Assembly (NCBI GenBank): GCA_017513285.1
Contig: JAFXGD010000057.1
Location: forward strand, 1-33,160
Length of the DNA stretch: 33,160 nucleotides
Reading direction: 5' to 3'
Source of the DNA: Alphaproteobacteria bacterium
GTDB taxonomy: Bacteria; Pseudomonadota; Alphaproteobacteria; Rs-D84
In this document: positions 7,226 through 14,519 of the stretch, one piece after another
How positions within the stretch are numbered: position 1 is the stretch's first letter
Layout of the letters: each line of letters starts with the position of its first letter
Translations under genes and position numbers: made by a program
The notes under the pieces: model-generated
Told to the model about the DNA's origin: nothing
The model's database searches: none
What the model saw: only the letters and a program-made list of their open reading frames with translations

Positions 7226-9667
7226 TTATTCATTTTCCAATTTATTACGGGAATCCCAATAACAAGTGTTATCCGACCATTCGCCATTTAACACATTGGC
7301 GCAAACATATTCATACCATTCATTTTTAAATATACAAACATTACGTGTCGAATCAAATGTTGTATATTCCACACCATCGCCCATGTCATTTTGTGCCAAA
7401 CACGCCGTTCTTTCCGTATTTGCCACACAACGTCCATAATATTCCAAATCTGCCGAATTCCGGGCTGTACGACCAAACACCGTCGCATAGAATGTGTTTT
7501 CTTGTTCCAACTTCTGCACACCTGCACCTAAACCACCGGATTCATCCGCTTCATACCATAACCCGTTGTTTTCCGCACATTTTTCCATCAACGCACTACC
7601 AATTCCGGCAACAACATTGTCGTATATCCGTTCAATCGATTCCCGCATTGCGGTATCTTTTATGTCATCAAAACTTGTTGCATTTTCATCGATTTTATCG
7701 CCATTCGGTTCACGACAATACAACGCCACACGTGTCATTATCGACTTTCTTAAATCCGATTGGGACAATGTACGGCAATTCCATGGATATGCGCCATCAC
7801 CCGTTGGTGTACACGTATCGGTCACATATTTTTCAATTGCTGCGGTACATCCTTCGGCGACCCGCACCGCATCAACCGTATTGGCATAATCCAACAATGC
7901 CGCCATACCACAACCTTTGGCTGTTGTATCAAATGCAACCTTGCCATTTGTAACGGTCACATTACAGGTTTCGTTTCCATACAAATTCGCACAAGACAAC
8001 AATTTATCAACACACATCTGTTGCGCCGCATATGCCGCCAAACCACCCGACACCTGGGCCGTTGTGTCATCAAAAGATTTTAAATGATTCGATTGCGTAT
8101 CATAACATTCACGCACCGTTTCCATACAAGACGCTTTAATTTCTTCTATCTTTTCATTTTGTGCCTGTTCAATTTCAATTTTTGCGGCCCGTTTAAATTC
8201 AAACCAAACCGTATCCGCAATATCACGACAAGAATCCAACGCAGATTCCGCATAAATGCGACGTTCATCCAAGAACGAATCAAACCCGCCCGCTGGCGCC
8301 GCAGCATTACTGCGACCGACATAACCGTCATCCAAATTAATCAAACTCGTCAAATTCAGCAATTCCGGCGTATAAATCGGTTCCCCCGTTGACAGGTTGA
8401 TATATTTACCGGTGTAATCCAAACATCTGTAATAATTGTCACCACATGCGGTATCTTGCAATATTGCTTCACGAACACGTGACAAACATTCATTAACATC
8501 GGCAGAATTATGCGCACGATATTCTTCCAAACGTGCCTGACGCAAAGTTTTTTCCGCCACACGAACGACACCCAAAACCTCTTCACGCTTTCTGTCCAAC
8601 GCACGTTCATATGCATTACAATCTTGGGTTACCATGATGCCATATGCACTGGACGCCATATTTAACACAGCGCTGCTTTCACAAGATTCTTTGATAACCT
8701 GCATACACTGTTTGTTTGCAGCGTTATACAGATTTGCACCTTCTAACGAACTCATATCCGTGGCACTGCTTTCAAAAATAGAACTGAATGCGCCACCACT
8801 GGAACCACCGCCCCATACATCATCCAAACTGGACGAAAAATCCAACGACATAACACCCAAAGATGTTGTTGATGTCGCAGCAACCGTACTGGCTTTCTTT
8901 TTACCCGACAACAAATCACCAATTTCATTCAGTGTTTTTTGGGCCAAACTGGTATCTTTCTTGATTGCCGCTTCACCGACCGTTGCGCTGTACATTGCGT
9001 TAACTTCGGCGGCCGTTTTATCAATGGCGTTCAAACTGTTATCTTCGAATTGTTGTAATAACTGACGTGCTTCATCCAACGCATATTCTGTATCACGAAA
9101 TTCTGTAAAGCGTGCACTGCAATAACAGCGGCGATACGTATCATTGGCATTTGCACAAAATTGATCCATGCATGTTGCATACGCTTCACGACACGCCGCA
9201 TATCCACCACCAATCTTGGACACATCGTTAAAGACCGCCGTTGCACGGGCCGTTGTCGCCGCACGGGCCACACCAGACGCCACAGGGGCCGCACTGCGTG
9301 CAGCATTTCCACCACGCACAGTCGCCGCACGGGCCGCCACCGGGGCCGCACTGCGTGCCACAGTTGCACCACCACGAATCGTCGCCGCACGTGCGCCAAC
9401 ACGATCCGCAACGGGCTTTACATCCGTGGCCGCACGAACCGCACCAGATGCACGTTTGGACGCAACACGCCCCACATCCGCACCATTTGCACGGTTAATT
9501 GATTTACCATCTGCCCGTGCGCCCATCGGGGACGAAATCGCACTGCGTGGATTGGGCGCCGGTTCCGCAATCGCCATACCATACGCCGCCATCATAAAGG
9601 CACAAAAACTGCTTAAAAAATATAAAGAACGTTTCAATTTACTTCTCTCTTTTTCGCATTTTACCAT
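7226..9667 (-). CDS. Large secreted cysteine-rich protein (paralogue of 27010-29388)
   Basis: An 813-residue exported protein of no family I recognise. A hydrophobic signal segment (about 13-34, LYFLSSFCAFMMAAYGMAIA) is followed by a low-complexity Ala/Arg/Gly/Val region to about residue 145, including a 19-residue tandem repeat. From about 150 come blocks shared with the protein at 27010-29388: Y-x2-C-x5-Y-x2-CMDQFC-x5-D-x-YRRC-x-CS-x-R; VGEAAIKKDTS; QDCNAYERALDRKRE; HNSADVNECLSRV; CGDNYYRCLD with GKYINLSTGEPI; SCRDIADTVWFEF; QNEKIEEIKASC; MCVDKLLSC. Around 30 cysteines in regular blocks suggest disulfide bonding. The C-terminal third (from about 600) is not clearly shared. Start is taken at the ATG with AAGGG upstream; a TTG 11 codons later (LKRSLYF) would give a more typical signal peptide. 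It is co-transcribed with 5954-7213 and probably with 9692-10099. Confidence 0.8.
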   Translation of the reverse strand: MVKCEKERSKLKRSLYFLSSFCAFMMAAYGMAIAEPAPNPRSAISSPMGARADGKSINRANGADVGRVASKRASGAVRAATDVKPVADRVGARAATIRGGATVARSAAPVAARAATVRGGNAARSAAPVASGVARAATTARATAVFNDVSKIGGGYAACREAYATCMDQFCANANDTYRRCYCSARFTEFRDTEYALDEARQLLQQFEDNSLNAIDKTAAEVNAMYSATVGEAAIKKDTSLAQKTLNEIGDLLSGKKKASTVAATSTTSLGVMSLDFSSSLDDVWGGGSSGGAFSSIFESSATDMSSLEGANLYNAANKQCMQVIKESCESSAVLNMASSAYGIMVTQDCNAYERALDRKREEVLGVVRVAEKTLRQARLEEYRAHNSADVNECLSRVREAILQDTACGDNYYRCLDYTGKYINLSTGEPIYTPELLNLTSLINLDDGYVGRSNAAAPAGGFDSFLDERRIYAESALDSCRDIADTVWFEFKRAAKIEIEQAQNEKIEEIKASCMETVRECYDTQSNHLKSFDDTTAQVSGGLAAYAAQQMCVDKLLSCANLYGNETCNVTVTNGKVAFDTTAKGCGMAALLDYANTVDAVRVAEGCTAAIEKYVTDTCTPTGDGAYPWNCRTLSQSDLRKSIMTRVALYCREPNGDKIDENATSFDDIKDTAMRESIERIYDNVVAGIGSALMEKCAENNGLWYEADESGGLGAGVQKLEQENTFYATVFGRTARNSADLEYYGRCVANTERTACLAQNDMGDGVEYTTFDSTRNVCIFKNEWYEYVCANVLNGEWSDNTCYWDSRNKLENE
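9280..9398. repeat. 57-bp tandem repeat encoding an Ala/Arg-rich stretch
   Basis: Two adjacent units encode ARAATIRGGATVARSAAPVA and ARAATVRGGNAARSAAPVA. A 17-base identical core recurs 57 bases apart (9285-9301 and 9342-9358). It is in frame, so copy-number change would lengthen or shorten the secreted protein without breaking it. Confidence 0.7.
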
Positions 9668-9691
9668 TTTTTCATACCCTTGGTCAACAGT

Positions 9692-10099
9692 TTAGTTTGC
9701 ATTATATTCAGATAAATCAATATCCGCACCCGACACCATTCCCATAACCACACCCCAAAACAGTGAATACAACCCATACGCATCATCATACATACGATAC
9801 GCCAATGCCGTATCCCCACAATCCATCGCCCGATTCCCGGCGTCCATCCGGCGCATCGCACCACCCAACAGCGCAACCGTCACATCCATATCATCCGCCT
9901 TATTCACAACACGGCGCATCAGATTTTGCCGCATCGCACACACCATATCGCTTAATTTACCGCCACACATGTCTTCTATGGCAATCAGATTCATTATTGC
10001 AATTGTCAAATCTTGATCAGACGACAAATCCAACGGATTGACTTTCTTGTTTTTATCCGCAAATTCCACACGCTGTCTAATATCTGAATCAATCCGCAT
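9692..10099 (-). CDS. Small protein of unknown function between rsmH and the secreted proteins
   Basis: A 135-residue protein, MRIDSDIRQRVEF..., with no signal peptide. It is probably helical: a middle section (about 28-100) is rich in Met, Ala and acidic residues with patterns such as IAIEDMCGGKLSDMVCAMRQ, and the C-terminal 35 residues are more hydrophobic (YGLYSLFWGVVMGMVSG), which could be a membrane-touching or buried helix. The start is preceded by AAAGGAAAGGAT. It lies 49 bases after rsmH and 24 bases before the 813-aa secreted protein gene, on the same strand, so it is likely in that transcript. No family is recognised; Met/Ala-rich helices of this kind do not identify a function. Confidence 0.7.
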   Translation of the reverse strand: MRIDSDIRQRVEFADKNKKVNPLDLSSDQDLTIAIMNLIAIEDMCGGKLSDMVCAMRQNLMRRVVNKADDMDVTVALLGGAMRRMDAGNRAMDCGDTALAYRMYDDAYGLYSLFWGVVMGMVSGADIDLSEYNAN

Positions 10100-10148
10100 A
10101 GCAAAAATCCTTTCCTTTATTCATTGTGCGCTGTTTTGTCCCATTTGG

Positions 10149-11000
10149 TCAACACGATTTTATCACGCCACGCATGTGCGCCGATCTGGCACGTGGGTTA
10201 TGCTTCAATTCTGCTTCCGACGGAACAACCGCCCGCATCGCCGCAAAAGGCGCCGTCGCCACGACGGGCATTCTGGGGTCACCCAATGGTGTTGTCCATT
10301 TGCGGAATGTATTTTTAACAATTCTGTCCTCTAAAGAATGAAATGTCACACACAAACACCGGCCACCACACTTTAAATGCTGTGGCACAACCGCCAACGC
10401 CCGTTCCAATTCGCCCATTTCATCATTAACCGCAATACGCAACGCTTGGAATACAGGCGCCACATCACGTGGATTATAAATCAAATCCCGCAATTGAAAT
10501 GTCGTCTGTGGTGCCGCCTGCTTAACCGCCCGTGCCACAGCCGCCGCTTTTTTCACATCGCCATAGTCCGCAAATATCCGTGCCAACTGCGCCACATCTG
10601 TTGATTGAATCAGTTCCGCCGCCGTCATACCATCGGCCGACATACGCATATCCAATGGCGCATCCGCCCGAAATGAAAAACCACGTTCCGGCACATCAAT
10701 CTGCATAGATGAAATTCCCAAATCAAACACAATCGCATCAACCACAACATCTAAATCTGCCAAAGCCGAAAAAGGGCGGGGTACAAAAGTAAATCTGTCG
10801 CCATATTCTGCGGCCAACACATTTGCATCGGCGACAACATTTGGGTCACGATCAAACGCAATAACATTGGCACCACGTTCCAAAAATGCCCGTGAATACC
10901 CACCCGCACCGAATGTACAGTCAACCACACTGCGCCCCGATATATCCCCCAACGCATCCAACACTGCATCCAACAAAACCGGAATATGTTTTTGTATCAT
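10149..11000 (-). CDS. rsmH: 16S rRNA (cytosine-1402-N4)-methyltransferase RsmH
   Basis: A 283-residue S-adenosylmethionine-dependent enzyme that methylates N4 of C1402 in the ribosomal P site. The start HIPVLLDAVLDAL, SAM loop DCTFGAGGYSRAFL, acidic AFDRDPNV, the FDLGISSMQID-x-PERGFSF signature with DMRMS, then FQALRIAVNDEM, CVTFHSLEDRIVK and the terminal NPRARSAHMR are all diagnostic. It is about 30 residues shorter than the E. coli enzyme (313), the loss being mainly in the helical segment before FQALRI and in the region after LEDRIVK. The gene starts 3 bases after dnaE ends, so it is translated from the dnaE transcript. In most bacteria rsmH heads the division and cell wall (dcw) cluster; here no ftsL, ftsI or mur gene follows. 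Confidence 0.95.
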   Translation of the reverse strand: MIQKHIPVLLDAVLDALGDISGRSVVDCTFGAGGYSRAFLERGANVIAFDRDPNVVADANVLAAEYGDRFTFVPRPFSALADLDVVVDAIVFDLGISSMQIDVPERGFSFRADAPLDMRMSADGMTAAELIQSTDVAQLARIFADYGDVKKAAAVARAVKQAAPQTTFQLRDLIYNPRDVAPVFQALRIAVNDEMGELERALAVVPQHLKCGGRCLCVTFHSLEDRIVKNTFRKWTTPLGDPRMPVVATAPFAAMRAVVPSEAELKHNPRARSAHMRGVIKSC

Positions 11001-11003
11001 CGC

Positions 11004-14000
11004 TTATTCTATCTCCACCCGAACACCCAAAGCCGTCAAATCTGCAACCGTTGTTCCGCCCAACTCAACACCCCCTGGCAGCGCCACAGTTGCGGTCTTT
11101 TCCGCACCATGCAAAACCAATTCAACCCGTGTATACCCACGTGGCAACGCAATCAAAGCCTTCTTTACATCTTGCAATACGGCTTGGTCCCGGATATCCA
11201 ACGTTATTTTCTTGGCGATTTTTGCCACCCACTGCGTCAAAGGCACAATAGAATCCACAAACACCGACACCCGGTCATCCCGATTTGACGTTTTACCCGA
11301 TATCAACACCACCGTTTCACCCGCCAATATCTGGGCAAATTCAATTGCCGCATCACCAAACGCCACCGCATCGATATTTCCAAAACTGTCAGATGCGTTA
11401 ATAGTTATCATTTCTTTGCCGGTTTTTGTACGCCGACGCCCAAAAGAATTCACATTGGCGGCAATTTGTACAGACTTTCTGTCCCCCAAAGATTCCAAAG
11501 TTGCGCTGGTCGCCAGATTTGCCCGTTCAATCAAATGCTTGTACTGATCCAACGGATGCGCAGAGATATAGAACCCCAGCGCAGACAATTCATTTTCCAA
11601 TTTCTGTCCAAATGTCCACGGTGTGGTTTTTGGTAAATTCTTGCACAATCGATCATCTGATACATCATCTTCAACCGTATTGGCAAACAGTGACAACATA
11701 TTCGCCCCATCACGTGACTTTGATGCATAAGACAATATTGCATCTGCATTCATATATATGGCCGCCCGATTTGGTTCCAACGAATCCAACACACCGGTCT
11801 TGGCAAAGGCCTCTAATATACGCTTATTCATAATTGGGGCGCACCGCTTTGCAAAATCCGTCAAGTTCTTAAACTTTCCATTGGCATTTCTTTCTGCCAC
11901 AATCGCATCTGTTGCGACCGTTCCGACACCTTTCAGTGCCGCCAACCCATAAATTATTTTTCCATCACGTACGGTGAACAAAGATTCACTTTGATTAATA
12001 TCTGGCGCAACAATTTGAATACCAAAATTAGATTTTGCATCATCCACAAAAATCGCCAACTGGTCTGTATCATTTAAATTACTGGACATCGAAGCGGCTA
12101 AAAACTCTGGCGTATAATTTGCTTTCAGATACGCACATTGATTTGCCACAACCGAGTATGCAATCGCATGCGATTTATTAAATGCATATTTGGCAAAATC
12201 CTTAAACTTCTCCCATAAATCTTTGGCGGTCTGTCTGTCCAATGTACCTTCTTTTTCGCACCCTTCATAGAATTTGCCTTCTAATTCATCCAACATGGCA
12301 ATAATTTTCTTACCCATTGCTTTACGCACATTGTCCGATTGCCCACGTGTAAACCCGGCCAAAACACGTGTTAATTGCATAACCTGTTCTTGGTAAACGA
12401 TAATTCCGTATGTTTCTTTCAAGATAGATTCTGCACGTGGATGCACATATTCGATTTCTTCTTCGCCATGCATACGTGCAATAAACTGGGGAATAAATGC
12501 GATTGGTCCCGGCCGGTTCAATGCATTCAGCGCCGAAATTTCCAAGAAACTGGTTGGGTGCATTTTGCGCAAAGTCTGTTGCACAAACGGGGCATCAAAT
12601 TGGAATATGCCTTCGGTTAATCCTTGCTGCCACAAACGCATTGTTTTTGGATCATCTGTTGGGATTTGGTCTAAATCTATATTAACGCCACGTGTTTGTT
12701 GAATCAGTCGTGTTGCATATTTTAACACCACCAACGTTTCCAACCCCAAAAAGTCAAATTTAATCAACCCTGATTTTTCCAGATACTTGCCATCAAATTG
12801 ACACGACGGCAGCGGGTTTGCCGGGTCACGATAAACAGGTGCGATTTTGGTTGTTGGTCTGTCCCCAATAACAACACCGCACGCATGCTGTCCCAAATTA
12901 CGTAAAGAGCCTTCTAAATCTTCTGCAACGGTAACAACTTTGTTCAAATCATGGTCATTATTCAAAATATCTTGGATTTCGCCCGACATATCAACCGCAT
13001 CTTTTAATGTTTTGGCATCCTGCGGAATCAATTTGGACAATCTGTCCGATTTAGAATAGGGCATCCCATACACACGCCCAATATCACGTATTGCACCACG
13101 TGCCTGCAATGAACCAAAGGTAATGATACGACACACAGAATCATGTCCATATTTTTCACACACATATGCCAACACACGTTCAATACCCGTTGGTTCAAAA
13201 TCAACGTCAAAATCCGGCATAGAAATACGATCCGGATTTAAAAATCTTTCAAACAGCAATCCATACTTTAACGGGTCAACATTTGTAATACCCAACGCCC
13301 ACGCCACAATAGAACCGGCCCCCGACCCACGTCCCGGCCCGGTTAACACATCATTTTTTCTGCACCAATCAATATAATCCGCCACAATCAAGAAGTACCC
13401 CGGAAATCCCATACCGATAATAACGCCCAATTCAAATTCGGCTTGCTCGTAATACGGTGCAGTATCTGTAATCCCATGTTGTTCCAATCTGCGCTTTAAC
13501 CCATTCATGGTATCATCACGCAACATTTGACATTCGGTTTCTAAATCATCGCCAAAACGTGGCAACAATGGCTTTTCATGAACGTTAACCATAAATCCAC
13601 AGCGCCGTGCAATAACAACCGTATTTTCGATTGCTTCGGGCAAATCGGAAAATATTTCCGCCATTTCTTCGTACGATTTGAAATATTGTTCTGATGATTT
13701 TCTGGGGCGTTCTGGGTCAATAACCTTGGTCTGGCCCAACACGCACCCCAACGCATCTGCCGCTTCATAGTCCGTATCCGCCGCAAAGCACACATCATTG
13801 GTCGCAACAATAGGAATATTCATATCCCGTGCGATATTTAAAAATCCAACTTCGGTCTTGATTTCATTTTCCAAACCATGTCGCTGAATTTCCATATAAA
13901 ACCTGTCCCCGAACAAATCCAACAAACGCTTGGCATAATTCTGTGCGGTGGAATCTTGGTTTTCCAACAACGCCATCCCAATTGGCCCAACATGCGCCCC

Positions 14001-14414
14001 CGACAGGCATATTAATCCATCACTGTGTTCGGCCAATTCATCAAACGTCACATATGGCCCCAAATGATGATTTTCACCCCGCATATACATTACCCGATTC
14101 AGTTCACACAAATTCAGGTACCCCGTATGATTCTGTGCCAACAGAACAATCTTGGACAACGCATGTGATCGCAGCATCTTTGGATCAACACCATGTTGAT
14201 TCAACGTAATTTCCACACCGATAACAGGCTGTAATTTATTAGACGGCATAACATCGGAAAATTCTGCACATCCAGACATTAAATTTGTATCTGTCAATGC
14301 ACACGCAAACATTCCCGCCGCCGCACATAACTTTGGAATTTGCTTGATTGTCAGTGTACTGGCCCCCACAGAAAATCGGGAATGCACACGAAGATGAATA
14401 AACTTACTGTCCAT
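11004..14414 (-). CDS. dnaE: DNA polymerase III subunit alpha
   Basis: The 1136-residue replicative polymerase. The N-terminal PHP domain begins FIHLRVHSRFSVGAS and includes ALTDTNLMSG. The palm motifs GPGRGSGAGSIVAWALGITN and MPDFDVDFE carry two catalytic aspartates, and IKFDFLGLET carries the third. Helix-hairpin-helix segments (NKSHAIAYSVVANQCAYLKA, GLAALKGVG) and an OB-fold (VQIAANVNSFGRRRTKTGKEM) follow; NMLSLF near residue 905 may be the clamp-binding motif. Length is close to E. coli DnaE (1160). There is no good ribosome binding site at the start codon; a possible promoter read on the minus strand, TTGCCC-18-TATGGT, would place transcription start only a few bases before the ATG. rsmH follows after 3 bases. 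The secA terminator separates it from secA upstream. Confidence 0.97.
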   Translation of the reverse strand: MDSKFIHLRVHSRFSVGASTLTIKQIPKLCAAAGMFACALTDTNLMSGCAEFSDVMPSNKLQPVIGVEITLNQHGVDPKMLRSHALSKIVLLAQNHTGYLNLCELNRVMYMRGENHHLGPYVTFDELAEHSDGLICLSGAHVGPIGMALLENQDSTAQNYAKRLLDLFGDRFYMEIQRHGLENEIKTEVGFLNIARDMNIPIVATNDVCFAADTDYEAADALGCVLGQTKVIDPERPRKSSEQYFKSYEEMAEIFSDLPEAIENTVVIARRCGFMVNVHEKPLLPRFGDDLETECQMLRDDTMNGLKRRLEQHGITDTAPYYEQAEFELGVIIGMGFPGYFLIVADYIDWCRKNDVLTGPGRGSGAGSIVAWALGITNVDPLKYGLLFERFLNPDRISMPDFDVDFEPTGIERVLAYVCEKYGHDSVCRIITFGSLQARGAIRDIGRVYGMPYSKSDRLSKLIPQDAKTLKDAVDMSGEIQDILNNDHDLNKVVTVAEDLEGSLRNLGQHACGVVIGDRPTTKIAPVYRDPANPLPSCQFDGKYLEKSGLIKFDFLGLETLVVLKYATRLIQQTRGVNIDLDQIPTDDPKTMRLWQQGLTEGIFQFDAPFVQQTLRKMHPTSFLEISALNALNRPGPIAFIPQFIARMHGEEEIEYVHPRAESILKETYGIIVYQEQVMQLTRVLAGFTRGQSDNVRKAMGKKIIAMLDELEGKFYEGCEKEGTLDRQTAKDLWEKFKDFAKYAFNKSHAIAYSVVANQCAYLKANYTPEFLAASMSSNLNDTDQLAIFVDDAKSNFGIQIVAPDINQSESLFTVRDGKIIYGLAALKGVGTVATDAIVAERNANGKFKNLTDFAKRCAPIMNKRILEAFAKTGVLDSLEPNRAAIYMNADAILSYASKSRDGANMLSLFANTVEDDVSDDRLCKNLPKTTPWTFGQKLENELSALGFYISAHPLDQYKHLIERANLATSATLESLGDRKSVQIAANVNSFGRRRTKTGKEMITINASDSFGNIDAVAFGDAAIEFAQILAGETVVLISGKTSNRDDRVSVFVDSIVPLTQWVAKIAKKITLDIRDQAVLQDVKKALIALPRGYTRVELVLHGAEKTATVALPGGVELGGTTVADLTALGVRVEIE

Positions 14415-14488
14415 GTCCGCACCATAGCAAAAAAAAGAACATCAGGGCAACCACATATTTCACAAAAAACGCAAAAATTCCCAACCCG

Positions 14489-14512
14489 AAAAAAAACGGG
14501 ACAAAATCCCGT
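14489..14512 (-). terminator. secA terminator
   Basis: Stem ACGGGA (14496-14501) with TCCCGT (14507-14512), 5-base loop, extended by A-T pairs. On the minus strand it is followed by a run of T (complement of 14489-14496), eight bases after the secA stop. Confidence 0.85.
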
Positions 14513-14519
14513 TTTTTTA

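Noticed and set aside
9280-9398. CRISPR-like array
   Set aside because: Only two directly adjacent units with no spacers, in frame within a gene; it is a protein-coding tandem repeat.
9161-9695. Long plus-strand frames opposite the Ala/Arg-rich start of the secreted protein
   Set aside because: They are antisense readings of a low-complexity GC-rich region; no ribosome binding site or family signal, and the minus-strand gene has a signal peptide and operon context.
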